Notes under the pieces: model-generated
Told to the model about the DNA's origin: nothing
The model's input: only the letters and a program-made list of their open reading frames with translations
Database searches by the model: none
In this document: in pieces, positions 23,401 to 28,880 of the stretch
How positions within the stretch are numbered: position 1 is the first letter of the stretch
How the letters are laid out: each line of letters starts with the position of its first letter
Source: a virus
Length of the DNA: 59,370 nucleotides
IMG/VR virus record: IMGVR_UViG_3300025872_000062
Location: 1-59,370 of that record
Reading direction: 5' to 3' (one strand)
Translations under genes and position numbers: made by a program

Positions 23401-24942
23401 AAAGTATTCCATCAATCGATGGATGAGATGGTTCGCAGCCGACCTACATATCAATATGCAAAGTACCTAGGTCTTACACTTGCAGCTGCCAATCTTGATA
23501 ACGATCTTGATGAGCTTAGGCAGACGAATCCTTCTGCGACACTTCAGGATATTGATGAACTTGCTCCGTCCATCAATCAAGAGATCAACATCAAGTGGAT
23601 GCGTCATCTTCCTGGGCATGGGCAATCGCAAAGGATGTATTCCCTTGCCAAAGATGTAACCAAGATGACGGCATTCGATGCATTCGCAAGGCATCTTGTT
23701 GATTGCGGCTACAATCCGACTCCTATTTTTGAGACGGATAGCAACGGCGATGTCGTGATTGATGACAACGGAAGGCCAAAGATTCTAAATACTGCATGGA
23801 ATAGGGCCTTGCGCGATGTATCGTCGCTTATGAATGTTGCATCTGGAGACGTTCGGTTCTCGGATGATGCGGAACGAGATCGTCTTATGAACGAGGCTTA
23901 TAGTTATGCCTTGTTCAGCCCTCGATGGTGGGCAAGCCGAATGATGTTGGATAGGACAGGCCGAACTATCTTTGAGAACGTTTCCAATCTTGCTGGAGCA
24001 GTTGTTGGAAAGTCGGACTACGGCACAAACATCCTTAGGATGAACCGCCTGGATGAACGATCCATTCTTCGGCGGGATCCGCACGTAGGCGCTTACCACT
24101 GGAAGTTGATGTCTCAGGCATGGGGTCTACTTGCTGGCCTGTTCGCTCTTATCTATGGATCGCAAGCCCTGTATCCGCATACGATGGAAGTATCCGCTGA
24201 TAAATCTGGTACGCGTGTTCGTATTGGAGACTATACATTCCGCTCACCTGGTGCTATCAGTACACAGCTTGAATGGATGAATGCGGTATTCAATGGATTT
24301 ACCGAGTGGTCCGCGCGCAAGGGAACCGAAGGAGAACGCCCTCTGATCTCACTCGTGTGGGATAAGGTTGCTGGAAATCTTATGTCCCGATCCAGTCCAA
24401 TCGTTGGCTTTGTTAGTGAAGCTGTTACTGGTCGAGATGCTTTTGGTCAACCAGCTTTTATTCCTGACGAAGCTTTGAAGACTTTCGGAAATGAAGTCGT
24501 TGCTCCCGTGCTAAAGGGATTCGGAGTCAAGGGATTCTCTACACCAGATATGAATAGCGCGTTTACAAAGCGCTTTATGTGGTGGTGGCTGCATGACATC
24601 ATGGACTCCTACAAGATGATGCGAGATACAAATGTGGGTACTGCAGAAGCCCTTCTGAAATCTTCGCTCATGGGCGGATTCTCCTTCCTTGGAGGTCGTG
24701 TCCTATATGACCCGAAGGAACTCAGGGCTGCGCGCGAAGGGCAGGAGCGAATGGAAGGGCCAAGTCTATTGACCACCCTTCAGGGGAAGACATCGGGAAT
24801 GGATCTTCTATCTGGACGCCTGGAACTTGGCGGAGAAGATTGGAATGCTCCAGTACCTGCGTCTGACGAAGAACTGTGGCGGTCTGCACCGAGGCCGTAC
24901 ATGATTGGGTCGCCTCCAGAAGACTGGAGGGCTTGGTACTAA
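11482..24942 (+). CDS. Giant polyvalent virion protein with ParB-like and HExxH peptidase modules
   Basis: A single 4486-residue reading frame, about 23% of the genome. Visible parts: Gly-rich hydrophobic stretches near residues 235-290 and 500-530; a Lys/Glu-rich linker about 1000-1060; a Pro/Glu linker about 1205-1325; a ParB/sulfiredoxin-like module about 1340-1530 with G1398-H1399-N1400-R1401; another acidic linker; a zinc metallopeptidase motif H2586-E2587-x-x-H2590 with a candidate third ligand at E2629/E2630; and a hydrophobic helix near 4215 (LLAGLFALIYGSQAL). Such mixtures are known as phage polyvalent proteins, thought to be packaged, ejected and to act on the host chromosome or cell proteins early in infection. 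No clear RNA polymerase motif was seen, so N4-type vRNAP is not supported. The SD before the ATG is weak. Confidence 0.8.
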   Translation: MRRSNPSTNSFADYLQLLQDDNLLLTKPGQQLFFNVLSEGRKTNKISQDQYDALVQAQNQRVNQILNTPLINPATGQPAYKVTQPRQTQYSKATGQPMEPTLVPQTGRDLFFGGSLRAEYPSTAIIGARQEAIRQLGVEQQKEEDRIKGILNILQPGATDIGGRFRLAAERAKGAVKGFQASAGIQGVAPKQTPEELAALFNMPDLAEVQPEDAGKLLQQEGAAFGASVQQAIAPTVGGGILGRGAGPISSVFNLGTKRWGPAATAGISAALSFIGASGTNALMERRMRSVYGDDVYENQIKPILGTSMLENPEAYFAGQIATIPLQGGLNLSSGIGTRAGFGTLFNAIRNRPSTIIGRASDLGASAKKLSDAANAGQILQNTLNAPNKFSEFQTAFLQKIGQASKESIDSYVQFKPTGGLGERIGQYSALSRTMPGFAEFTSDIVGEQASNLGLAAYDYMVEWRKFQNGETAEAPSIKDALVNLALGSLFIKDTKFQNMISNVGGAIGGAGLAVGKKIPGVSAGINALEKRYYQGNVGFVNSLLEQQFEDISKGVIPAPAGGVRFKSGGVAPGAGVEARGLIGAEVPISVGGGKIAIYNPETKEVRYSNYSDVYKTFTEPTSAEANQQIAGAISSLPVERIGKGITGRLSAFGGRDVVKGEGDSRQQLVGVIGNHVVVRENPIGDDGIRLSQPEYSVLRVSDLEENNRSIAEQMFGELGITASDTPYNYNPSNPRTGAPSLQDIKVAQDDIFRIFKPKGSTKEAYKAINEYFKSYVWIDSNTQLRGRVVGRAANNDAIVQLLGYDTAIIRVNPVNLEKGGKLSATAPGDVVNLSNIISEANLSEAQRQYLQEYDDIADTPNAVFASKNIDSQNFAIALTPQQASAARAFFPALQQAQSRIDQAQDPVKIEQDIKQLKSKFRNKILGVLAKADSEFELGTVIVADTARGRENGIVIDNTDFGPVVAFESTGWRGVIVQPGSIVSGQKVSPSLLDQQEQPSTKPSKRKEPKQKKLPKVQEEQTVSQEPKLEEEKPVVKKRKQGKQEPVIETTEEETKPTAVSIGDYNDIASKFGNHVTTQMSDDQRRVALSLSDFIEVVVRDPNSPDEEAATVERIPVFYQGKNLYHSAVRKIANSQYSRLTDREKALLAALGVPDYRNKANKLWWNGQYQLVQFLTDPQLKNIVNKLFDEMSDPGNLDLDMPTVLVDINEPPATEAPSVIPAPQEKPIEVESLAPIVEEPVAVQPEPLLDEEEAAIEQDITAPPVIDETVIPLPQEEEPIVPQIEAPTILALPTKPEVAIEVKPEDIPAQPDPIIVPENARIDEDPIIDISVLENQRLGTMLVKDINVDAGRFQFRALSGTEGVSGSTADAQAWNRDLAGVVAVWRDPANNKVYIVNGHNRFALAKRFGVKELDVVFLDSASAEEALFTGALINIAGGNATPVDAAKIFRMQPRSKETLRQLGVSMNSNLVQQGLSISRLPYQVFQAAINDSFDSPKMALYAAIAENPDMDERRMALLWEKVRTKEDGVPSTFKSSVTIDGIRERVLDLIGSELEFEEGALPGMEEFAAFRSASDESVELRGAIRRYLTQEKQLLQRLIKDQNKDILDRAGNKLNNDQNRAIAESNADILNVWSQIVRLDKQFRDYIESLASNLPKGQISKQGLDEFVRSNSESIRNQVLTARERLLNRASGNVEIPTTQEEPIAPTETVEDISLFEQPEEPVAVEDVVAEEPVRERIENTPVIPISFEKDGIEALQSSKDGIEALQSALDNLNELKTQYPYGLYKVDEDDTSYMRSDLAWFDSKFLADDRETIENEGTSVYLEFVDTYNEFLAEDSDIASEYEIAGAALATVIRKTFINGFPGEEPLNIAVPEYNQLDPSFYKDDESYMPLVWQQKAFAKRKNIKKKYESFIRDWEIELANRLADRYLPVFADSLDIDIRTERPAAQKPTEIAPEEQISEPSVAVENAPEIESIPPSKMEEIRSSVDGFISDIRESPTNVYTNKYGDPGQPKTVVYDIINYVDKTSVFESIKNHFGINGKFATKDEVIDVLKDILVGYLPRTDWRSDLQNTYSNLDPDYFSDFNYWNQIADQPELSRVFEKERRLGERKQLFDKFKNEFNYRTRLAQEDIAVEYLKEFPELPAIIGVQDADPYVVFGKDKSRILSELGFYKSTDEQVAYSILGNMFPWTQIDSGDYEKELATMSRSEIINSMAASIRNQLLSPENDVISSIEAEAYPDAIKLMVDDIVSDYSQLFFDNIPVLSSRDDLQSSPTEEEGQLGLFQFIMNGTDQPKTKIHINNPRLTLTEDEKQKLRESGFVVNNRIDAAAVALFASQESPVIAQEITITEMPSSGMLAQASVVSPRIDLKFNKLSIEAYRITDKATLKVNIARLLAVTQEGQKMSEDELNSAAENIANYMDMLGHSVVSRRLRAMADAAMLNVFGRRYMGGAQIFQTDREADFMSYDEFMARDLGPLYFQFKKKFNAIYGAATGKATSRLSSSQIFESTNPDIVRSRAAALAELAEEETEKFLRDKFPAIGHILNVSKPKDMLGTKGMHTTAIDPDTGRAVRFITAFHNSNIETVLHEIAHGWLEGLPYYAAHELATAMGKTLRIPSPTNTSIIPYEMHEEFAYGMMLSFANMDLGTFGESKGWIGTTSGRKMNESNPIYQQLLGISKYAREMYQNMQLTPNIFNSVYHLRFRPEGEGEAGTFSGTWRVFYQTEKKVKSKISSNGKQQYRTIKVPNNKLYLWRGAPIVWTDYSTGKPVSYEADILNDVGRTSNPSHYVQVRTYLTQDRLESESRIQTIQAGSIQYIGGTISGIPPAVQFTMSKWLAFNRGLLGVESSVPEQRKIARERIEEAAQGRISEEAQEAFKSRGVGEFYTKNQKINVIARNFGLPYLKSTALTAISKNISDQSVNKLWANRTTLMRQYADDPIATLQKNPELWSLHQAAISERIKYRLNQNAKEKPGLRQQALKTLADPKRLQRLTKSILRAHLGSIASKASVFQDMRRIFNPPTSGYPPQFEIMTDGFGAPTYSRKRKILGINDLRANKKPFFVNLDDGSVVGYPYIPPKSNLWKELDAEADSFIEDIENAKYSSRWSENSLNFNIPSIQLEFNGEMVEFGNTNIQQLNTLIYKQLQNSGITFDPQSSDISYYVNHPYYYIAGTLVSARPHQFARLKQEQFYDFQPNLQSNSDSDVTSQVEQIGNIDEAIPADLIDESNDFDGSEPLRNAIIADSGRSVPDYGYQQFTTERYANETQRSNVVSEQVFVETAQRGVDGVYQSAVRSLANGEPSEYKRKINWITNYAADVINGAFHSNEAAIDGSFYGSAVVNESKAHWVGSIKVGNTNMLSAIAKAAHVGRQLGQPNTFITADGSNLEYGFSNEGHAVVPAMDIRFTSPVDSIAAKQFANQYSDVVNGLEISDAGMSMKIFMVPDQQIGRSESNAWTSSAKTAVSEFFSPGQEARAGTTVSQVNPIRLKLWNLGSSELGGIGRFTEYERVLDIVQTNGIDEAIPSKEVEQQIRSKRMRDAFNKTFSNVFGKQFQISENVMFRRSNASFNVKSIIAEHRQEQPVDGTDVDKNVLFAYQKLIDQLKKQHKSIGITFEFSKQRTENGEPIRNASGVLQFADMYDGRQEVAAYDIRQNRHLFIHPVTEESFGIGVEEMQKHPLWAMSTIKDANGESMRWIDVLNGIQQAFNVSMHDANYQGEGESLGYIAHAMITEDPWAIWALANETIVTDAYVTSNIDRIGLNGEINFATNVTGDFQLHKLSLPPLEDILCGCNAVDDVIRGFAKTLRSDFDNYYGTSPILDPGMTGSGNAIESANGHILGFHSPNAEKAIIDPKFGTVTADFAEEDFGLIRNMTFVNVPNPTPSSVRNAVINPAPPAPNPNRTQTALKAARNSALFTNEIFKAGAAGDASPILMQNYILTVDNPAALAKQIKSLKRVFMNPNLGFEFKGKVYNADGMYGKKVFHQSMDEMVRSRPTYQYAKYLGLTLAAANLDNDLDELRQTNPSATLQDIDELAPSINQEINIKWMRHLPGHGQSQRMYSLAKDVTKMTAFDAFARHLVDCGYNPTPIFETDSNGDVVIDDNGRPKILNTAWNRALRDVSSLMNVASGDVRFSDDAERDRLMNEAYSYALFSPRWWASRMMLDRTGRTIFENVSNLAGAVVGKSDYGTNILRMNRLDERSILRRDPHVGAYHWKLMSQAWGLLAGLFALIYGSQALYPHTMEVSADKSGTRVRIGDYTFRSPGAISTQLEWMNAVFNGFTEWSARKGTEGERPLISLVWDKVAGNLMSRSSPIVGFVSEAVTGRDAFGQPAFIPDEALKTFGNEVVAPVLKGFGVKGFSTPDMNSAFTKRFMWWWLHDIMDSYKMMRDTNVGTAEALLKSSLMGGFSFLGGRVLYDPKELRAAREGQERMEGPSLLTTLQGKTSGMDLLSGRLELGGEDWNAPVPASDEELWRSAPRPYMIGSPPEDWRAWY
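16729..16788 (+). repeat. 30-bp tandem duplication inside the giant gene
   Basis: Two adjacent 30-base units encode KDGIEALQSS and KDGIEALQSA, differing at two bases. They sit in the low-complexity linker after the ParB-like module. This is a recent in-frame slippage or duplication of ten codons. Confidence 0.85.
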
Positions 24943-24945
24943 AAA

Positions 24946-24978
24946 TAAAAGCCTCTTGCTTTTGGCAAGAGGCTTTTA
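24946..24978. terminator. Bidirectional intrinsic terminator between late and early operons
   Basis: A perfect 14-bp stem (TAAAAGCCTCTTGC with its complement) and a 5-base loop lie 3 bases after the stop of the giant gene. T runs on both strands flank the GC core. It lies between two converging operons, so it probably ends both late (+) and early (-) transcripts. Confidence 0.92.
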
Positions 24979-25030
24979 TCCGAAAGGACAACCCGGTAGG
25001 TTGGATTAGTACACTACCAGATTGATCATA

Positions 25031-25267
25031 CTACTCCTGATCTTCTCCCGCATCTCCCTCTCTAAAAAATACGTTGTTATTTATGAGGAAGTAAGCATCC
25101 GTTATGTTGCTTACCTTCAGCGCTCGAAACGCCCTATACAACGCATCTTCCAGTGTCCTGGGCTTGATGCCAAGTGACTCTGCCGCAGATGATCTTGACC
25201 CGCACTCGATGACCGCCTTGATCAGAATGCGCTGGTAGTTTGATACACGGTTGCATCCACGTTGCAT
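25031..25267 (-). CDS. Small LuxR/sigma-region-4-type HTH protein
   Basis: A 78-residue protein from the ATG at 25267 (AGGTG seven bases upstream); a GTG at 25276 overlapping the previous stop would add three residues. Residues about 10-55 form a helix-turn-helix of the sigma-70 region 4 / LuxR type (NYQRILIKAVIECGSRSSAA, then GIKPRTLEDALYRAFRAL). It is the last gene of the leftward operon. It could be a transcriptional regulator acting on phage or host promoters, for example an early-to-late switch. Confidence 0.65.
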   Translation of the reverse strand: MQRGCNRVSNYQRILIKAVIECGSRSSAAESLGIKPRTLEDALYRAFRALKVSNITDAYFLINNNVFFREGDAGEDQE

Positions 25268-25268
25268 C

Positions 25269-25787
25269 TTAGGCACCTATCATCTTTGCATCCTTGGCCT
25301 CGCCCAAGGCAGGAATCGGGATCTGTAGTTCATTCTCAATGGATGGATCATCCAGAGCTTCTTCCATGACACCCTGTACTGCACGTTCTAACTTGTCGTC
25401 AGTCAGTTCTCCGACTCGTTCCCACCCGCCAAGGTATTTCACGATGGATTGCACCATTGGCGCAACCCTACCCTCGGAGATCAGTTTATCGGCAGCGCTT
25501 CGCCGATCCTTTGATGGGTAATGCAGAACAATATGCCTAATCTGTTCCTGGGCTTGCGGGGCTGGAACAACAACACGTTTGATCTGCAGTGCAATCTCAC
25601 GCAGTTCGCATGGAGTGGGACGCCACTTGCGAGTCATCAACGCCTTCATTACAGCACGTTCGGTAAGTTTGTCATCCCATGTCTTCATGGCGATTGCGTA
25701 CATCATGCTTACGCGATCATCCCATGCCTGTGAGGACGGCATGGCAGACAGGATGTTGGACACGACGGCGAATGTCTTCTCGGTCAT
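25269..25787 (-). CDS. Candidate replicative helicase loader
   Basis: 172 residues. The ATG at 25787 overlaps the upstream TGA (ATGA) and has AAGGA upstream. The N-terminal 70 residues resemble the helicase-loader/replication-inhibitor family (G40P-loader-like and P-like proteins): WDDRVSMMYAIAMKTWDD, then ERAVMKALMTRKWRPTP and ELREIALQI, where a Trp/Arg-Pro-Thr turn precedes a helix. A second helical domain follows (QSIVKYLGGWERVGEL). It sits one gene below an HTH_36 initiator, the same order as lambda O then P. Family assignment is by pattern and context. Confidence 0.55.
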   Translation of the reverse strand: MTEKTFAVVSNILSAMPSSQAWDDRVSMMYAIAMKTWDDKLTERAVMKALMTRKWRPTPCELREIALQIKRVVVPAPQAQEQIRHIVLHYPSKDRRSAADKLISEGRVAPMVQSIVKYLGGWERVGELTDDKLERAVQGVMEEALDDPSIENELQIPIPALGEAKDAKMIGA

Positions 25788-26062
25788 TCGATGAATCCTT
25801 TCCCAGAGCAGACAGGATCGACGATACTGCCACGCCCATCGCACTTACGGCATTCCTTCCAGTCGATCCATCCAGCCCCAAAGCATTTCCTGCATTGGAG
25901 CCTCCCGCCAGCATCGCAGTTGGAACAACGGCCATGCGTAGCAGAGACTCCATTGCCTGTCGGAAGGTTCTCCCCAGTTTCGTTCACAAAGAGAAGGGCG
26001 ATGAGTGGGGAGCAGAAGAATATGACTACTCCGATTTGGTAGATGGCAAGCAGCAGTTTCAT
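25784..26062 (-). CDS. Membrane-anchored DnaJ-type zinc-finger protein
   Basis: 92 residues. A hydrophobic segment (residues 3-26, LLLAIYQIGVVIFFCSPLIA) is followed by three or four CxxCxGxG-like units: CSNCDAGG, CRKCFGAG, CRKCDGRG and a degenerate CSGKG. Such units bind two zinc ions in DnaJ central domains, but the J domain is absent. The gene is joined to both neighbours by ATGA overlaps, so it is co-translated between the replication initiator and the candidate loader. It may tether a replication or lysis-control factor to the membrane; the exact role is unknown. Confidence 0.65.
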   Translation of the reverse strand: MKLLLAIYQIGVVIFFCSPLIALLFVNETGENLPTGNGVSATHGRCSNCDAGGRLQCRKCFGAGWIDWKECRKCDGRGSIVDPVCSGKGFIE

Positions 26063-26910
26063 AGATCAGAGCCAGACACCTTTCGGAATACGTCAATGGC
26101 GCTGGTTGCAATGTCCTCCATGCTTCGTGATGGCTTGCCTTGCTGCTTGACAACCGGTGTTCCAGTCGTTGCGGCAGACCAGTGCTTCCACAATGCATGC
26201 ATGGTTACGATGTCTCGCTTTCCATTCCACTTTGTGACTAGGTTCCTTGCGGCATTCTCGACCGTCAGTGCGTCGATGCCCTTTGCATGCATCTGGTAGA
26301 CGATGTGCCTGACTCCAGTCCACTCTCCAATGGTGAAGTCAGATGGGTACAACTCTGGGTAGATCACAGACCGGTAAGCCTCGTAAATGGCACGGCCTGG
26401 GTCACCTTCCAGCGGCAGTTTTGGCAGAGTCCTTGGTCGTCCAACTACCGTTCTTTGTGGTTCTTGTTCAATATGACTCTTATTCAATGTAATGGGGGTG
26501 CTGTTTTTGACACCCTCGACAGTATCAGTTTTTGCACCCTCCTCCCCATCAGATTTTGTAGTGTCTGCGTCTGGGAACAGGATGTATCCATTGCTCGTCT
26601 GGCGACCGTTCTTGTCGTATCGATACTTCATCGATAGCACCTTCATGCCGTTGACTTCTGCGGAATCCAGCCCGTCAAGAGCACGACGAACTGTTGGTAC
26701 AGACAGCCCTGTTATCGTTGCGATAGCACCTATGCTGGGGAAGCAGTAACCATTTGAGTCCATGTGCATCGCAAGCGCAGTGAAGACCATCCACTCAGAG
26801 CTGGTGAACGTCTTCAAGTACGGCAAGATTGCGTGATGGAACTGGACATAGGTCGTCTGCCCTGCGTTCTTGTCAAGAGAGCGCATGCTCCCGTTGAAAA
26901 TTGAGATCAT
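26059..26910 (-). CDS. Replication initiator-like protein with HTH_36 domain
   Basis: 283 residues from the ATG at 26910, which overlaps the upstream stop (ATGA) and follows GAGAGGAACTCC. Residues about 25-90 form a winged helix of the HTH_36 type: LPYLKTFTSSEWMVFTALAM, then GYCFPSIGAIATITGLS and PTVRRALDGL. This is the DNA-binding domain of many phage/plasmid replication initiators (lambda O-like organisation). A linker and a C-terminal helical domain (TIGEWTGVRHIVYQMHAKGI) follow. An origin may lie within or near this gene, as in lambda O, but I did not identify iterons here. Confidence 0.7.
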   Translation of the reverse strand: MISIFNGSMRSLDKNAGQTTYVQFHHAILPYLKTFTSSEWMVFTALAMHMDSNGYCFPSIGAIATITGLSVPTVRRALDGLDSAEVNGMKVLSMKYRYDKNGRQTSNGYILFPDADTTKSDGEEGAKTDTVEGVKNSTPITLNKSHIEQEPQRTVVGRPRTLPKLPLEGDPGRAIYEAYRSVIYPELYPSDFTIGEWTGVRHIVYQMHAKGIDALTVENAARNLVTKWNGKRDIVTMHALWKHWSAATTGTPVVKQQGKPSRSMEDIATSAIDVFRKVSGSDL

Positions 26911-27518
26911 TGGAGTTCCTCTCGGTCGGTGCGGTACGGGCAAGTCTTGCAAAGCACGCACTGAAGTGCAGTGGCTTGATCTATGGAATGCACTGGATCT
27001 GGCTCAGATCCCTTTGATTCCCGAATGGCTTCTGCGTATGCCTGCAAGACCGCCACAGCCTCGTTCTCTGTGATGCCGGGTGGAAGTGCCACACGGTCTA
27101 CTTTCTGAGGCTGCTTGCCAGAAATATGGGACTGCAAGTCAACTGCAGACAAGCCCTTGTCCCTTGCCCATTCAAGCATTGCCTTCTGGTCTTGCTGATC
27201 GATGGATGCAACAACTCGGTGATGCGTCCAACTAACATCCTGGACACGGTTGGCAATAGGAACGTGCTTGCTAACCCAGACCATGTTGGCAAGAGACTGG
27301 TATGACAAGCCAGTTGCGTCCATTGCCTGACTATATTTTTCTCCGTACTGTGCCTCGCCGTAGATCAATGCATCTCCGATTGCGAACTGGAACGCCGTCT
27401 CAAGTCGTACAAGCGTCTTCATCAAGTCGACCCATTCGTCGTATGAGAGCGAATGGATGACAGTCAATCCAACAGGCGTCAGGTTTACGTTGTTCGTCCT
27501 AATCAAGGAATCTTCCAA
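26907..27518 (-). CDS. Conserved phage/plasmid-type protein with ParB-like helical domain, unknown
   Basis: 203 residues starting at TTG (27518) behind a strong GGAGG seven bases upstream, so a non-ATG start is well supported. The central part (EWVDLMKTLVRLETAFQFAI, GEAQYGEKYSQAMDATGLSY and QSLANMVWVSKHV) looks like the helical family found in actinobacterial and cyanobacterial mobile elements, whose members carry a GE..YGEKY..A signature. The C-terminus has Cys pairs (CVLCKTC). It overlaps the initiator gene by ATGA. Function unknown; a replication/partition accessory role is possible. Confidence 0.6.
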   Translation of the reverse strand: MEDSLIRTNNVNLTPVGLTVIHSLSYDEWVDLMKTLVRLETAFQFAIGDALIYGEAQYGEKYSQAMDATGLSYQSLANMVWVSKHVPIANRVQDVSWTHHRVVASIDQQDQKAMLEWARDKGLSAVDLQSHISGKQPQKVDRVALPPGITENEAVAVLQAYAEAIRESKGSEPDPVHSIDQATALQCVLCKTCPYRTDREELQ

Positions 27519-27539
27519 TGGTTATCCTCCAGACGGAAT

Positions 27540-27562
27540 GGCCCCGTTGGTTAGACGGGGCC
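27540..27562. terminator. Intercistronic hairpin
   Basis: A perfect 7-bp GC stem (GGCCCCG/CGGGGCC) with a 9-base loop lies between two leftward genes. There is no U run on the minus strand, so it is more likely an attenuator or mRNA stability/processing element than a full terminator. Confidence 0.6.
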
Positions 27563-27569
27563 TTCGTGT

Positions 27570-28133
27570 TCAGATAGTCGTGAACGTGACAGACTCTCCG
27601 CCCTCGACGATGGAGAACCCATCGATCTGCTCGGAGTTTTCACCCGTCATCTTCTCAACCATCCACTGTGGCAGTTTGCTTACATGAACTGCCTCTGAAA
27701 CAACTACAGCCTCGGGTGCATTCGACTTGCACCAATCAAGCGCAAGATCCTTGTCCCAGATCGCAACCTTCGTAGGCGTTGTGCGGAAAGAAACCTTGCC
27801 CCAAGGGCACTGGTACGTCTTGCTGCGCAGGTCGCCGTTTGATTTCCTCGGAAGCAGCGTTTGGGCAAGTACTGACGCCTCTGCCTCATACCGTCCCTTC
27901 AACCAGTTGAGACGGGCTTCCTGGTCCTTCACGATCTTTCGGCAGTTATCGATCACCGCATCGAGTTCACGCTGACGTGCTTGCAGCGCAGACTGATACT
28001 GCATCAGACGACGCATGTACCAGAGGAGATCGTCCTCAGACTCTATCGAGTCACGCAGATCGTTGTCTGCTGGGCCAGCGTACTCTCCAGTCTCTTCGTC
28101 TATAAAGTCGTCACCAACCTTGATGATTGCCAC
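27570..28133 (-). CDS. Gp157 / Gam-like protein
   Basis: 187 residues from a GTG start (28133) with AGGAGG upstream. The N-terminal half is a long coiled coil (QYQSALQARQRELDAVIDNC, then RKIVKDQEARLNWLKGRYEA). The second half carries the beta segment KTYQCPWGKVSFRTTPTKV. This order matches siphovirus Gp157-type and Gam-like proteins, which coat DNA ends or protect against host nucleases. The gene is next to a Rad52/Erf-type annealing protein, a very common pairing in phage recombination modules. The match is by pattern, so precise function is inferred. Confidence 0.7.
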   Translation of the reverse strand: MAIIKVGDDFIDEETGEYAGPADNDLRDSIESEDDLLWYMRRLMQYQSALQARQRELDAVIDNCRKIVKDQEARLNWLKGRYEAEASVLAQTLLPRKSNGDLRSKTYQCPWGKVSFRTTPTKVAIWDKDLALDWCKSNAPEAVVVSEAVHVSKLPQWMVEKMTGENSEQIDGFSIVEGGESVTFTTI

Positions 28134-28142
28134 GTTGTCCTC

Positions 28143-28766
28143 CTAAAACGGTGCATCCGAACCTTTGCCAAGACGGGCAATCAGTGTCTGCCATTCCTCT
28201 GGAATGTTGCATGCAAGCACCATGTCCGTGGCTTCGCCAAGGGACTCGATGGTTCGCTCCTTGTCACCGGAAAGTATCCTGAAGACCTGCTTGAGCCTAT
28301 CGACGGAAATACCTGGCTCAAAGTAGGCAACGGCTTCTTTGAACTGCTTGCCAGCAGTAGCGATATCCATCTGCTGGTCTGGTTTCTTCGGTGCCGCATC
28401 CTGCTTTGGCGATGCCTTGACAGTTACAGGTGCATCGGCTAGGCGTTCGCCCTCATCGAAATCTTGAAGAGCGTAGATGGTTCCGAATCCGGCAATCGCC
28501 AACGCCCTTCCAATTGCGCCGGTCTCTGCCTTCTCCACGAAGTCAGCAAAATCGCGCTTGCTTTCTTGCTTGGTGCCCATCCCAAGCAAGATGCCGTCCA
28601 GCCAAACCTCGGCCTGGAATACGGCGAAGCCGCTCTCCATGTCGATCTGGAGCGGCGTGGTCTTTATCGAGTATGGTTGCTTCTCGTTGCGGATAATCGC
28701 AATCCGACCTGCAACGGGAAGGTAAGGCTTCCCCTTCAGGTTGATCAAGTAGTCTGCTGGATTCAT
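28143..28766 (-). CDS. Single-strand annealing protein, Rad52/Erf-type
   Basis: 207 residues from the ATG at 28766 behind GAGGAGG. The signature FVEKAETGAIGRALAIAGFG (residues 76-95) is the conserved helix-turn of the phage/bacterial Rad52/Erf-like annealing family, preceded by KGKPYLPVAGRI and a beta sheet (KTTPLQIDMESGFAVFQAEV). The C-terminal domain is a helical tail. It should pair complementary ssDNA in recombination-dependent replication, working with SSB (43437-43874). It is separated from the upstream gene by a hairpin and a palindrome. Confidence 0.85.
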   Translation of the reverse strand: MNPADYLINLKGKPYLPVAGRIAIIRNEKQPYSIKTTPLQIDMESGFAVFQAEVWLDGILLGMGTKQESKRDFADFVEKAETGAIGRALAIAGFGTIYALQDFDEGERLADAPVTVKASPKQDAAPKKPDQQMDIATAGKQFKEAVAYFEPGISVDRLKQVFRILSGDKERTIESLGEATDMVLACNIPEEWQTLIARLGKGSDAPF

Positions 28767-28789
28767 AGTTCCTCCTCTACCAAAAGCAA

Positions 28790-28819
28790 CATGCAAGGAC
28801 CATGAATGGCCCTTGCATG
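28790..28819. terminator. Intergenic hairpin upstream of the annealing-protein gene
   Basis: A 9-bp stem (CATGCAAGG with CCTTGCATG), one A-C mismatch and further pairing form a near-perfect cruciform-capable hairpin. There is no U tract, so it may be an attenuator or RNA processing site. It is adjacent to the palindromic element at 28851-28880. Confidence 0.6.
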
Positions 28820-28834
28820 CGTACCCGTGGTAGT

Positions 28835-28880
28835 CAAGTATACCATCTACTGAACAAGCATGCTTGTTCATCTTGTTCAG
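28835..28880 (-). promoter_or_regulatory. Palindromic operator region with candidate promoter for the recombination genes
   Basis: A perfect 20-bp inverted repeat (TGAACAAGCATGCTTGTTCA, 28851-28870) is followed by a third half-site CTTGTTCA at 28872-28879. On the minus strand a TATACT element lies just downstream of the repeat, where a -10 box would fall for the 28143-28766 gene. No good -35 is evident. The arrangement fits a repressor operator overlapping an internal promoter. Confidence 0.65.

Noticed and set aside
11482-24942. Giant protein as an N4-type virion RNA polymerase
   Set aside because: Size and ejection context fit, but I could not see the single-subunit RNA polymerase motifs, and the recognisable parts are ParB-like and HExxH.
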